64,000 nucleotides of DNA, from contig NC_134834.1 of NCBI RefSeq assembly GCF_004210375.1, forward strand, positions 39,212,264 through 39,276,263, in the 5' to 3' direction. The notes beneath the pieces were generated by a model. That model saw only the letters and a list, made by a program, of their open reading frames with translations. It was not told the DNA's origin and did no database searches. How positions within the stretch are numbered: the stretch's first letter is position 1; each line of letters opens with the position of its first letter. The position numbers were made by a program, and so were the translations under genes. Source of the stretch: Tachypleus tridentatus. Its lineage: Eukaryota; Arthropoda; Merostomata; Xiphosura; Limulidae. Shown piece by piece: positions 9,965-21,740 of this stretch.

Positions 9965-10980
9965 GTAGTTCTGTATGACATGTGTGAAACTTTGCACATT
10001 CACTGCTGAACATCCAAAGTTTGCAAAGGCGAAGTCCAAGCTCACTAGGTGAAGTTTAACGTCACTCAACGTCAGTAACGAGTATGCCCCCCGTGAGCAT
10101 TAATAACAGCTTGGCATCTCCTGCCCATGGAAGCGATGAGATGACGAATCACATCCTGTGGAATGGCTGTCCACTCAGCCTGCAAAGCTGCTGCAAGCTG
10201 AGGTAGAGTCTGCAGTTGAGGTTGTCGCCGTCGCAGACGTCAGTCCAGCTCGTCCCAGATATGTTCGATGGGGTTTAAATCTGGTGATCTGGAGAGCCAG
10301 GGAAGAACGTTGATGTTGTGGTGTCTCAAGAAGACAGTGGTGAGGACGGGCGTTGTCATGTTGAAAAACGTCGTTGACGTTCACCATGATGGGTTGCACA
10401 TGGGGCCTAAGAATCTTGTAGACGGTTGCGTACGGTCTGATCGGAAATCCTACGCAACCCTGGTATGGTTGAGGCAGTAGACGTCGCAGTGGTGGTCCTA
10501 TCCCGAAGGTGACGTAACCGGATGTTGCGATCTTGTGCGGGTGTGGTCACACGAAGTCTGCCAGATCGTGGACGGTCACGAGTTGATCCATGTTGTTGGT
10601 GATGATTCCATAGCTTTGTGATGGTGCTTGGGTGGACATTCACAGCTCTGGCAACATCTGATCGAGATTCGCCTGCTTCCAAGCGACCAATGGCGTTGTT
10701 GCGTTGTGCTTCAGTCAGTCTTGGCGTAACTGTATTGCGTGTCGGTGGCTTAACACTGAGCTATGGAAACCGAGAACCCGTCACTTTTATAGGGATTTTG
10801 CACATGTTGCACCTGCAGAACATGCAGATCTCTCAAACAAATTTATTGGACACGCATGCGTTTTGGCGAAAAATCCGATGTTTTCCTCCGTTTTCAAAGT
10901 GCACAACTTTTATTGTCATTTTGGTCTGACAATCAGTGCTTTAACACGTGTAACATCACATACTCTGAGCTTGTAACGTT
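9965..10980 (-). mobile_element. third Tc1-like element, internally deleted
   Basis: Minus-strand element containing the start and the end of a Tc1-like transposase joined without its middle. Boundaries are approximate, as I could not align the terminal repeats confidently. GC content is clearly higher than the flanks. Confidence 0.75.
10072..10727 (-). pseudogene. Tc1-like transposase, central deletion and lost start
   Basis: The N-terminal paired-like DNA-binding region is well kept: PRLTEAQRNNAIGRLEAGES, then VNVHPSTITKLWNHHQQHGS and RDRPRSGRLRVTTPAQDR, ending VRNRLQDS. It then jumps near 10405 directly to VQPIMVNVNDVFQHDNARPH, so the section carrying the first catalytic Asp is gone. The second Asp (HDNARP) and SPDLNPIEHIW with the Glu remain, although a one-base shift separates them and a TGA follows DELD. 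The codon where ATG is expected (10725-10727, minus) reads ACG. The end AHGGHTRY and its stop (10072-10074) are intact. Non-autonomous derivative. Confidence 0.85.
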
Positions 10981-12329
10981 ATTACATATATTTCTCTTTA
11001 AAATAACAAAAATATCCCTTTTGCGTTTCTTGTTTTGAAGAGTATATATATAAATGTATAATGTTATGAGATTTAAGTTAGTCTAAATATTTGTGTTTCT
11101 GTATTATAATTTATAGTCATTCTAGAAAGAAAAAAGGCATAATTTATATTTGTTTAACAAAATCTTTTCATTGGCGGTGAGACTGGTCAAACTGACCAAA
11201 TCTATACAGATATTCCTCAGTAACAAAACGAAATTTATATAAAGTGTTTTCTTAAGAAATGTTTGATAACCATCTCATTATTTGGACATTATAAATATTT
11301 AGCATGTGAAATTTGGAAATTTTCTAATGCATAATAGTATTTTTCTTCTTAAAATGAAAATGAGGAAAACATCGCTTAACAATGTTAACGATTTAATTTT
11401 AAAAAAATCTGATATTTTGCATGTGAAAGCCCTGTAATGTTTATTGATAATCTGCCAGATTTCATGAAAATACACTTACCAACTTAAAAGTTATAGCATG
11501 AAAACTATTAATAGCACAAAATTGTTATGAGGTCAGTCCCAGGGAGTTAATTGATAATGTAACTAACATTGTACCTGTATTATTGAATGTAAGAAAAAGG
11601 CTTATCAACAAACATCTAGACTACCAAGGTGAAGAACTCAAGTATTTAGAACCAGTGTTATAACTTAACAACACTAAGAGTTTTCATATAAATAAACCAT
11701 TCGACAGTGTATAGTCATTTGATTGTATTCAGAAGTCTCTGTGTTAGTTATCTTTTCCCCATGCAAACTCCCTCATGTTAGTGACTTGAGTGCTTTGTTC
11801 GTGACAGATGGCCTAAAAATTATTTTATAGTGAATATTTATTCGAACCAAACCACTAAGCCCATGGGCACAAGCCTGTTGCACTTATACATTTTCACGCT
11901 CCTGGAGAGTAGATGACGTAATCCTATTATCCATTTCGTAATGACACCCAGTGTTAATGATGTAATAGTGTTATACTACTTGGCAACTTATATATATGGG
12001 CCAAAGGTCATATTTTTTTACTTTCCCCTCTCAACGGCTGTCTTAACTATGTGGTTTTTGTATGTTTTCGTTTATTCTTTTATTTAAATTTAGTGCCATT
12101 AAATTACAATCATGCTCACCAGTTTGGGAAGGACTTTCACACCACAATGCTTGATTATTATAACAAATGGTTTACATAAATAATGTTTCAACCATTACTG
12201 TGTTTGTTGTTCCTCCAGCCGACCTAATAAACACTGCATTAAGCAGAATGTGTCGTTGGCAATGAGTAAGGTGGATATATATTAATTGAAATATATTTTA
12301 ATTACTTACTCTTCTTCTTCGTCAAATAC
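10981..12329. other. AT-rich DNA, no gene seen
   Basis: No frame, repeat or splice-flanked segment that I can support over about 1.35 kb. Confidence 0.55.
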
Positions 12330-12597
12330 CAAAGTTTGTTTGTTTTAGAATTTCGCGCAAAGCTACCCCTGGACTATCTGCGCCAGCCGTCCCTAATTTG
12401 GCAGCGTAAGGCTAAAGGGAAGTCAGCTAGTTATTATCATCCTCGTCAACTCTTTGGCTACTCATTTACCAACGAATAGTAGAATTGACTCTTACATTCA
12501 GCTCCCACAGCTGAAAGGGCGAGTGTGTTCGGTAGGACGGGAATTCGAACCGTGACCTTCAGATTACAAATCAAGGGCCCTAACCACCATCGGCCGG
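12330..12597 (-). repeat. SINE-A, full length, diverged
   Basis: Runs from a GTTTGTTTGTTTTAGAATTT tail to a CATCGGCCGGG head with the GAATTCGAACC B-box region recognisable. The short flanking match TCAAAT on both sides may be the remnant of a target duplication. Confidence 0.8.
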
Positions 12598-12848
12598 GTT
12601 ATCAAATGATTGTGTTAGGTATTGCCATCTACCGATAATTTTTGAAATATATATATATTCGTGTTTGAAGTGTGAATACCATGTACATTTACAAGAAGAT
12701 AACTACTTAATTCTTTAAATTCAAAATTTAACATTTTTGTCATTTCTATAATTTTCGTTTTAGATACTTTTTTTAAAACTATATTTACTGTATTAAAAAG
12801 TTTTCCTTAATATCCTAAATCTTCTTATATTTGTAATAGTGATATGCA

Positions 12849-13119
12849 TTTGTTTTGAATTTTGCGCAAAGCTACTCGACAGCTATCTGCGCTAGCCGTC
12901 CCTAATTTAGCAGTGGAAGACTAGAGGGAAGGCAGTTAGTCATCACCATCCACCGCCAACTCTTTGGCTACTCTTTTACCAAAATTGACCACTGGGATTG
13001 ACCATCACATAATGCCCCCACGGCTGAAAAGGCGAGTATGTTTGGTGCGACTAGGACTCTAACACACAACCCTCAGATTACGAGTCGAACGCCTTAACCC
13101 ACCTGGCTATGTCGGGCGG
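12849..13119 (-). repeat. SINE-A, full length
   Basis: Complete minus-strand copy, TTTGTTTTGAATTTTGCGC to GCTATGTCGGGC. The flanks ATATGCATT and ATATGCGTT may be a mutated target duplication. Confidence 0.85.
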
Positions 13120-13156
13120 TGTAATATGCGTTCTCAAATTTAATTTATCAGTTTAT

Positions 13157-13284
13157 TATGTGCTTTTCCTTTACCAACGCCAAGTGGGGCTATCTGCTGT
13201 TTCCACTGAGTGGATACCAGCGTTCGAACGCTGGTTTTAGCGTTGTAAATCCATAAACTTACCACTGTATCGGCTGAAGACTAT
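13157..13284 (-). repeat. SINE-B copy, diverged
   Basis: Shows GGGGCTATCTGCTG, GTTCGAACGCTGG, TTAGCGTTGTAAATCCATAA and CCACTGTATCGGC in the SINE-B order on the minus strand. Confidence 0.65.
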
Positions 13285-15340
13285 CATTTTATTCTTTTAA
13301 TATATAAGTTATTTTGTCCATAAGTTAATATTTTATACAAACTGAATAATTGCATTCATATACGGAAGTTTGTTATTGACATTTAAAACCAGCCGATGAT
13401 GAAAGAGAAAATAATATATAAATACCTTACTAACCATAATTTTATTTGATACAGAGACAGCTCAAAGAATAAAAAGACAATGGTCCTTTCTTTGATCTCA
13501 TTACTAATGATTACAAATTAGACTGATAAACAATGAAAAGAGTAAATGAACTCCTTTCATTTTTCTTTTGTCCTGAATACATATAATGATAGGCATCTCC
13601 ACATCTGGAAGTTTTTTATCATTCACTGCCGTTTAAAAATTTACTTTGGTTACACAAAATTATTTGTATTTTTCTACTTAAAAACATCAGGACAGTAAAA
13701 TTTACAATTTATTTCATTTTAATGTTATCTATCAATCTCATTTTAAATAAACCTGACATACCTATTGTTAGAAGAAGAAAAAACACATGATAAAAGGTGT
13801 AAATTAGAAATGAAATTCGCTTGGGTATCCTGTATTCGTTAATATTTAACAATTTTAGGAAAATAATTAATTACAAGCACACGTACAAACTCAGTTTTTT
13901 ATAACTTTATTCGTGCAAAAAATAAAATAGAATACCAACCTAAAACAGCTAAAAATGTGTTATTTATAAAATGATGTGTGTTTAGGTCTGTTCAGAAACA
14001 TCGGAAAAATGGCATTCCAGCACTCAGAATAGCTATAAAAATTCCAAAGATTTGGTATTATTTATATAGTAGCGGTAGTATTATTCCGTTCTTTCTAACT
14101 ACAAACAAACACTCAAGTGATGGTGAAATAATCACTGTATATCTGAAAAAATAAAATAATTATCATTTTCGTAAAAAGTAGCTTAGAAATACAATTCGCC
14201 AGCTCGAAGTGTCTATGAATTTTTGAAACAAACTGTAAACGTTTTCATCATGTAGAGAGATTCTCTGCGAGCAGGAAGTTCCTATGAATATCTGAATTAA
14301 ACTATACACATTCTGGACGGTACAATAAGGATGAACAACAATTAAATAAGTTTATCTAACTGGAATATCATAGTACCACAGGATATAGTAAAGTGAACCC
14401 TACACGACTTCTCTTTTTACAGATTATTAACATAATTAAATTATTACAAAATTTTTAACTGTGTAGAACCTCACACAAGTGGAGCATAAAATGAAAAGCA
14501 ATTATTAACAACACTTTTTTTAAAATATAGTATGTTATTTTATTTTAAAAGTTGCCTTTCGAAAAAGTGAAAATAATCTCAGTTTATTTTTAGTGATTTG
14601 CACGTTCAAATGATTTCTTTGAAACTTTACAGTTACAGTAGTGATGGAAAATTTGACATTATTTACGAAAATTATTTTATTGTTAAATAGATAGTACTAG
14701 ATAAATTGATAACATTGGCAAAAGAGGAACAGCAAAAAAATATAAATTTCTCCCTCAAATAGAAAATATGGTGTCAAATATTCAGATGCTCTTCAGATAA
14801 AATTAAAAAAATTAAACTACCTTTTATTAAACTGTAAATAAATTAAACCAAGTCAGTTGCCCTTAATCTATATATGCATATTTATTCGTAGAATTATCGT
14901 TATAATATATTTTGCTCTTCATCTATTTATGCTATAAAACTTGTACAGGAAATAAAAACTGTTATGAAAGATATTGTTCCTAAAGTGACACAACTTATAA
15001 AAAAGTCGTTAATTCACTTTATTCTGTCCCTTATTTTCTGTTATTAGTCTCCTTATGATATACACATTGCTTCTCTATAAAAATAAAAGTATTAGCAGAT
15101 ACGTAGATCCTTGGTAGATGTATCCTGTTCAAATTCAAACGGTACAAAGAAAAACCAACATCTAAAACTGAAAATATACATAACTTTCAAACAGCTTTTT
15201 TTTTTTAAAGATTGACAGATGACTCACTTAATTATTAAGAAATGTTCATTATTTGAGAAATATAACTAATTCAAATATAAAGAACCACTCTTGTTTAAAA
15301 TTTCATAATTCAACCAAATGTTTGTTGCAGTTCTCATTCT
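13285..15340. other. AT-rich DNA, no gene seen
   Basis: About 2 kb with no recognisable element. Two loosely similar blocks near 14205-14330 (both with CTATGAAT, a TGAA-rich stretch and ACTGTA or ACTATACAC) could be an old tandem duplication, but similarity is weak. Confidence 0.5.
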
Positions 15341-15356
15341 TAGTGTATTAAAAGTG

Positions 15357-15629
15357 TATTTGTTTGTTTTGAATTCCGCGCATAGCTACGAGGGCTATCT
15401 GTGCTGGCCATCCCTAATTTGGTAATGTAAGACTAGAGGGGAGGCAGTTAGTCATCACCAGCCACCGCCAACTCTTGGGTTACTCTTTTATCAACGAATA
15501 GTGGGATTGACCGTCCAATTATAACGCCCTCACGGCTGAAAGCGCGACCATGTTTGATATGATGGGGATTCGAACCCACGATCCAGAGTTTACAAGTCGA
15601 GTACCCTAACCAGCTGGCCATGCCGGGAC
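15357..15629 (-). repeat. SINE-A, full length, with target duplication
   Basis: Minus-strand copy from the TTTGTTTGTTTTGAATTCC tail to GGCCATGCCGGG. The flanks TAGTGTATTAA (15341-15351) and TAGTGTGTTAA (15630-15640) differ by one base and fit a target duplication. Confidence 0.85.
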
Positions 15630-15640
15630 TAGTGTGTTAA

Positions 15641-16620
15641 CAGATCTAATCTTTCTTTTCGTGGATGCCCATAGAAATATTTTTCAGACGTGGCCAAACA
15701 TGTACGTAGGGGATCAACTTTTACAATATAAATCGACAAACTAAAAGAATATTTGTTACGCGTGCTTAAACGCATACACAAATCCGTAAATTTCTAAAAA
15801 TATTAATGCTGTTTAACGAAAACAAAAGTTCTGTTACTTTACTCTAAAATTTGTCCATTTCTCAGCTTTGATCAAACAAATATTGCATTGTTTCGAAATA
15901 ACAAACTAGCAGAACGATATTTTCAAATATTTTTTAGACATTACCAAGGACTTTCGTTGCTTAATACTACCTTATTCGAGGAGCTCATCGATGTCTCAGC
16001 GATTATTCTAAGGGGCTTATAGCACTAAAAATGTCAGGTTTCAATATTTGGTAAGAACAGCAAAGATATCCCATTGTGTAGTTGTATGCTTAAGAACAGC
16101 AAACGAACACTCAAGCACAGCAAGATTATTGTTATTTACCTGCAAAATATAGTGCAAAGTTCTAATTTTTAAGAAAATGAGATAGAAAAGTGTCATAAAC
16201 TTTGTTCCAACATTCTGTGCTTGTAACTGAACAATATAATCACTTGTTATATAATAAAGGCATTATTACCTGTTCAATATATATGCAATGATGTTTGTTT
16301 GTTTTTTTAATCGTGAAGTAGACCTTGACGCATTCTTTATTTTATTTTCGAGTTTCCGAAATTGTCACAAATGCTTGGACTTATGTGTTTTTTTCCCTCT
16401 TCGACAATTTAATTTCCAAGTTCTGAATAGTTTCATAAAAATCAAATAAGCATATTGTAATTTTGAATAGATAATATTAGGAATTATAGAACAGAAACAA
16501 AAGAACCTTTTATAATATTTACATATATAACAACAAATATGTTATTTATAAAAAAATATCTAAATAAAATATGTATAAGTTCACTTTCGATGTTAGCAAA
16601 ATTTATTTTATTCCTTATAA
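15641..16620. other. AT-rich DNA with a possible very old SINE-B fragment
   Basis: A segment at about 15990-16075 (CTCAGCGATTA, GGGGCTTATAGCACTAAAAA, GGTTTCAATATTTGG) follows the SINE-B head order weakly. The rest shows nothing. Confidence 0.4.
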
Positions 16621-16623
16621 GTC

Positions 16624-16744
16624 TCCGTCCCTAGTGGCTCAGCAATAAATCTGGAGTCTTATAACATTAAAACCTAGGTTTCAATACTTGTGATGGGCAC
16701 AGCAGAAACGACCCATCCTATAGATTTTGCTTAACTACAAACAA
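16624..16744 (+). repeat. SINE-B copy, plus strand
   Basis: CCCTAGTGGCTCAGCAATAA (A-box-like), CTTATAACATTAAAACC, GGTTTCAATACTTGTGATGG (B-box-like), GGGCACAGCAGA and a CTTAACTACAAACAAA tail. Divergence is moderate. Confidence 0.7.
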
Positions 16745-16780
16745 ATAAGATGACTGTTAGGTGACGATAAGCTCTTTTGG

Positions 16781-17017
16781 TTTTTAATTTCATGGAACTT
16801 ACAAGAGAATTATCTAAACTAGCTGTTTTTAATTTCATGGAACTTACAAGAGAATTATCTAAACATGCTGTTTTTAATTTCATGGAACTTACAAGAGAAT
16901 TATCTAAACTAGCTGTTTTTAATTTCATGGAACTTACAAGAGAATTATCTAAACTAGCTGTTTTTAATTTCATGGAACTTACAAGAGAATTATCTAAACT
17001 AGCTGTTTTTAATTTCA
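16781..17017. repeat. 45-bp minisatellite, five units plus a partial unit
   Basis: Units of exactly 45 bp start at 16781, 16826, 16871, 16916 and 16961, with a 12-bp partial at 17006. They are almost identical; the one clear difference is at 16865-16866. The period is 15 codons, which keeps long frames open on both strands as a by-product, so the apparent repeat proteins (plus: FNFMELTRELSKL; minus: SLVSSMKLKT) are not evidence of a gene. Confidence 0.95.
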
Positions 17018-17167
17018 ACGTGATAGAGGAAGAGCAATTAGTTAACACTGCCAACATCTGAAATATTATTGTTCGAACAAATTGTGGGACCTGACTATCA
17101 CTCTTATAAAACAGCTACAAGGTGCATAGAACAATTATTATATGTATCGCATGACAATGTGCACCTT

Positions 17168-17245
17168 GTTGGTACAGTAGCATGCCTTCGAATTTACAAC
17201 GCTATTATCTACGATTCGATTTCCATTGGTCGACACAGCAGACAG
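17168..17245 (+). repeat. SINE-B head fragment
   Basis: GGTACAGTAGCATGCCTTCG, ATTTACAACGCTATTATCTA, GATTCGATTTCCATTGG and a CACAGCAGA end match the SINE-B head, ending before the tail. It lies inside a short open frame (17069-17299) that I therefore discount. Confidence 0.65.
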
Positions 17246-19505
17246 GTCAACATGACTTTACTATTAGAAAACTATTTTATAACGGGACGTGAACTATAAA
17301 ATTTCAGATTCACAATTCAACACACTAAACGTTTAAGTCGGGTTTGACCCGTTGTTATAAAAAACTGAACGTAAAAAACCAAAAACTTTAGTATTTTAAT
17401 TTATTTGAAAATCTCATTATATTAATTTATTTACTACTACGCAATAAAAAATATAAAATTTTCAATTTTATAAACAAATCTAAGTATTAACACTAAAAAT
17501 GAAAAAGCAACAACAATGCATAATATTAATATGTTTTTATTTGTTTTTTCTGCATAACAGAAATAATATGTTATTTCGAATATTTCATTTTCTAATATAT
17601 TTATATATATCCCAGTCCTGTATTAAATTGTTCACAATTCAAAATATCGTAAGCAAAAGGTATAAAACTGAGACATTCCTGCAACGAGAAAGAGAACCGT
17701 TAATTTCAAATAATACACAGTTCTCCGTACATGTAGTGAATCTTGCATAGTATCCTTATTAAGTCGACAATTTTCTAATTAAGAAACTTTCTCCCCTACT
17801 CGTTGTAAGATCGACCTTTTGCATAGCTTCCATACGACCATGGCCTAAAATGTTAGTAAGGGTGTAACAATCAGCCAGTTCTTTGAGTTGACCAATGAGA
17901 TAACTGATTAACTTAAAACTTAATTCTACTGTCTGGTTGACAAGGAAATGACTAGTTAACTTATGTTAACGACTAGAAAAATATACAGCTACTCTTACTC
18001 TTGTCTTCAAAACCCCAAATGGACTGTTGTCGATCTGTGGGTCGTTTACAGAGAGCGAAGTCTTAAAATTGTTCGTAAGTAATAATAAATTTTCTTTCCA
18101 AAAATATTATACCTTTTAAATTTAAACATATGTTCATATCTTGTTTTTTTTATTTTTTAGTGTTTTAAAATTGTGTAGTGTATATATATATTATTGTCAG
18201 ACACAGCACTAAAGCTTACATTGTACGTTGCAAACACTTACATTTCCTTGAAATTATGAAACTTGGAATGACAATGGACACCAGAAACCAAATATATAAC
18301 CAACTGAAGTGGATATTTCATTCAAAGTGCAACAATATCAGAGCGAACAGCTTCTACCTCCACGTAATTCCCAGAATTTAGTTTTTACTAAACAATTATA
18401 TATATATATTATTTTAAAAAGGATATTTCATTGTCTAAAAGTAACGATTTTTCAATTTTATGTTTTGTATAAACGGCTATTGTTATTTACTTTCGGTGAA
18501 TACCTGTCTTTTAATGTGGTTATTATTTTTTTCAGTTTGTTTCACGATTGAGAACAGTGGTAATTATTTTTGTTTATGATTTATATCCTAGAAACGATTT
18601 ATGTGAATCGAAGTGAAATGATTTCTCAGAATTGTTAGTTAAAAGATTCTGGTATTGCCTGAAAATAATGAAAATTTTAGTATTGTCCGATATTGATAGA
18701 AGACTGATGTAGTCTAATAGATCCAGAATAAATGTGAAACAAATTAAATTACAGCTTTTTTTTTAGTTTTATAAGTTTATCCTTTTTTGGGAGGAGCAAA
18801 TCTGGTGATTAAAAAAGGTTATTTGGAATTTAAAACATAAACGTTTAATCTTTTTTGTATCTAGAACTATGACAATTTTACAAATTCTTAGCGTTTTTTT
18901 TCGGTTGTGATACAAAAAAAGGATAAAAATGCTAAAGTTTAGGCAATAGGTCTGATAGTTGACAAACATCTGCAGTAACAAAACACCGAATAAAATGTTT
19001 AATGGAAAATGAAAAATTAGATTTTTTTTTTCTTTTATAAGTCTTGTCTTACATATTTACGTAAAAACATATAAATTTGACTACAATTTTCAACATGATT
19101 TCATATAAGTTACATTTTTGTTTCAGATACTATAATTTAAAATTATCATAAATATTTTGGTGTGTGTATTTGTATTTTAGTTGTCATACTATAGTACAAT
19201 AAAAGTATTGTTGCAAGCTATATTTTTGACATTGTAATTTGTATGATAACTAGGGGAAGCATGAGATTAATATAGGTTTAAAACACTTAAAAAGTTCTAA
19301 CAGGATGTGAAGTTTTCTCCAACATTCGAAACTAGATTATGAATACAGAATAAATGTTTTTGAGAGATAGTCAAGAATATGTATAGAGTTTATTTTCAAA
19401 ATAGAACTGACTCAGTGTGTGCAATTTCATGTATTTGTTGTTGTTCATATTGAGTTATCTTGTATAAGGGAGTTGATTTTAATTTAGTACTAAAATTTTA
19501 GGGAT
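17246..19505. other. AT-rich DNA, no gene seen
   Basis: Short AT-rich frames (17499-17750, 18178-18381, 18309-18551, 18769-18981) are rich in Phe, Ile, Leu and Tyr as expected from AT-rich non-coding DNA and match nothing I recognise. Confidence 0.55.
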
Positions 19506-19612
19506 TTTGTTTGTTTGTAATTAAGCACAAAGCTAAACAATGGGCTCTCTGTGTTCTGCTCACCATGAATATCGAAACCCAGATATACCGCTGTACTACT
19601 CACTGGAGGAAT
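19506..19612 (-). repeat. SINE-B copy with shared tail
   Basis: TTTGTTTGTTTGTAATTAAG, CACAAAGCTAAACAATGGGC, TCTGTGTTCTGCTCACCA, ATCGAAACCCAG and TACCGCTGTACTACTCACTG on the minus strand. The tail block is nearly that of SINE-A. Confidence 0.75.
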
Positions 19613-20499
19613 TTTTAGGGAGGTTTGAACGTCATTTATAAGGCAAGACTACAATAACTCACACCTGTGTACAAGTTTTCAAGCTGGTTATAGTTGAAAA
19701 TAAGGTAATTTGATATCGTTATTTGGACTAAATATTAAGTTAGTTTCACCAAGTAATTGAAAATAACCCGCCAACCAAAAAACAACATTACATCATAGGC
19801 GTCAGAAATAGGATCGTATTTTCACGAAAATGAATAAAAACTTTGAATAAATTACAACTGGTGGAGATGATGACTACTAGGTCAGAGAGTGAAAGCAAAG
19901 TTCATTAAAACAAGGTCAGGAAGAAAGAAATTGAAAATTATACAGAAACTTTAAAGAAGACTAATAAGCATAAGTATAAAACATAAATAATATAACGGAA
20001 ATTTAGGAGAGGAGTTACAAGAGAAAGATGAACTATTTGAATAAGACTTAAAATCGAAAATAAATTTGACTGAATGAGCATTATTATAATGGGGAGAGTA
20101 CGACAATAAAATTAGAGAAATGTAGAAAAACTGAAATGATAAAATTAAAAAATATGGCAAAGCTGTAATAACAAAATTAACGGATTCAAAAGCGAAGTGA
20201 AGAAATACGTTAATGAGCTAGAAACGAGCATCATTGAGGTAGAAAATAACATCACTGAAAAAATAAACATTTGGTAAGGAAATGATTAAATGAAAGGGTA
20301 AACCAGCCATATATCTTTCTGCAATGGCGTAGGAGTTTCAGCCAGAAGTGCCATCTATATGATATATAGAATAGGACTTATTTGGCTTATTTCTATTTCT
20401 GCTACTGGATTATTCTGGCCATGAGACTACCAAATCTAGCTCCAGAATTTATACGGTCAATTCATCATCAACCAATAAACAAATCTAGACTATGATGAG

Positions 20500-20905
20500 A
20501 AGGTGCATGGTAGTGAACAAAAAGCTATACATTTTACTGTTCATTTAATGAGACCAATTCTGAGAGGGTTAAGTAACCTTCCAGGTAAGGATCATAAGAG
20601 TATTGGTTGCTGCCTTACACAATAGGTTTGGAGGTGTTGCATCAAACATCTAGACCAAAGTTCCAGAACAGGGTATGGAGGAGAAATGAATTTTTAACTG
20701 AACTTGCAGAAGATTTGGAAATGTTTACCTAATTAACTCGTCCAGATACTCTATGTGAAATTATTGTTTTGCTGGTACATGACCAATTTATAAAAAAACA
20801 TGACAGATAGAATATGAGAATCATACTGAAACAAAATAGATGTACATCTATCAATGAAATTTTGCAGCTGGTGATAGAACATAAATTCATCAAAGTTGCA
20901 TGTAA
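20500..20905 (+). pseudogene. Ty3/Gypsy gag capsid region, many stops
   Basis: Readable blocks in order, with frame changes between them: EQKAIHFTVHLMRPILRGLS, NLPGKDHKS, ELAEDLEMFT, LTRPDTLCEIIVLLVHDQFI, and LKQNRCTSINEILQLVIEHK. These match the well-known capsid pattern of arthropod Gypsy gag proteins (AEDLERLTRLAYPD and KDQFIDAL type). Stops interrupt it before ELAEDLE, after EMFT and after KKHDR. A zinc-knuckle is not clearly visible downstream. Confidence 0.7.
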
Positions 20906-21364
20906 GCTACTAACTGCACCATTTAGAATATACTAGGGTATTCAGTTTTGTAGTAAAGAAACACCAATTCCCCTACTGATAATGTAGAACTTAAATTATT
21001 AGTTAGATAATTAGTTAAGTAGAATACAAGAAATAAACAACAACACAAAAGATGCTTCAAGTATAACTTGAAGGGATATGTTGCCAGGAACAGCAGGAAA
21101 AAGATCTGTGTGGAATAGAAGCTTCTCTCGTAGGATACCAGAAATAAGCATAACCTAACCATTACAGCTGAGACTGTAAGAAATTGAAAGCTGTTATTAA
21201 GCCAAAACGACAAAGCCCAACCAGATTGAAGAACAAACGCAGAGCTAATGAGAAATCAAGAAAACATGACTCAGTTTCCTTTATGAAATGATGTTCACCT
21301 GGGATTACTCCAACTATCCAAAATAAGAAAAGAGAGTCATTATTTGAAGAAGATCATCAACGAG

Positions 21365-21740
21365 GTCACAAGTTTATTGATGGGAAACCTTGCAGTGTTC
21401 TGACCGACAGTGTTTTTACAACTACAGATGATTATCTTAGTGAATTAACGGAGGAGATGAATGAGTGAAAGTTGCCTCCAGAAAAAAAAGAAAGAAAAGG
21501 GATCACTGCAGACATCAAGGGGGACATAAAATTCCATAAAAAGGGAACCCTTACCCTTGGAAGCTGCTCTACACCTCATGACGTGTGATAATTGATACTG
21601 ATGAAGAGTGCCTATTGGGAACTGACTTAATGTTTAGATACGAATGCGAGGCTAGACTAGTTACAGATAGCTTCATCTTCTATGACCAGAAAATATTTGG
21701 GCGCTACATGACAGTCACTATATCGGGGGTTCAGTGAAAA
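21365..21740 (+). pseudogene. Ty3/Gypsy retropepsin-like protease remnant
   Basis: KFIDGKPCSVLTDSVFTTTD at about 21370-21430 corresponds to the active-site loop of retroviral-type aspartic proteases, but the expected D-T/S-G reads D-S-V, so the conserved Gly is lost. The C-terminal motif EECLLGTDLMFRYECEARL at about 21605-21660 corresponds to the I-L-G-x-D box. A TGA (about 21466) and further frame changes lie between the halves. In the family the enzyme matures Gag-Pol. Confidence 0.65.

Noticed and set aside
16781-17017. CRISPR-like array
   Set aside because: The units are directly adjacent with no unique spacers, and the genome is eukaryotic.
16731-17061. Repeat-containing proteins on both strands
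   Set aside because: A by-product of a 45-bp tandem repeat whose period is a multiple of three; the frames start and end inside unrelated sequence.
17069-17299. 76-codon frame
   Set aside because: Its centre is a SINE-B head fragment.
17499-17750. 83-codon frame rich in Phe, Ile, Leu
   Set aside because: Expected from AT-rich non-coding DNA; no support.
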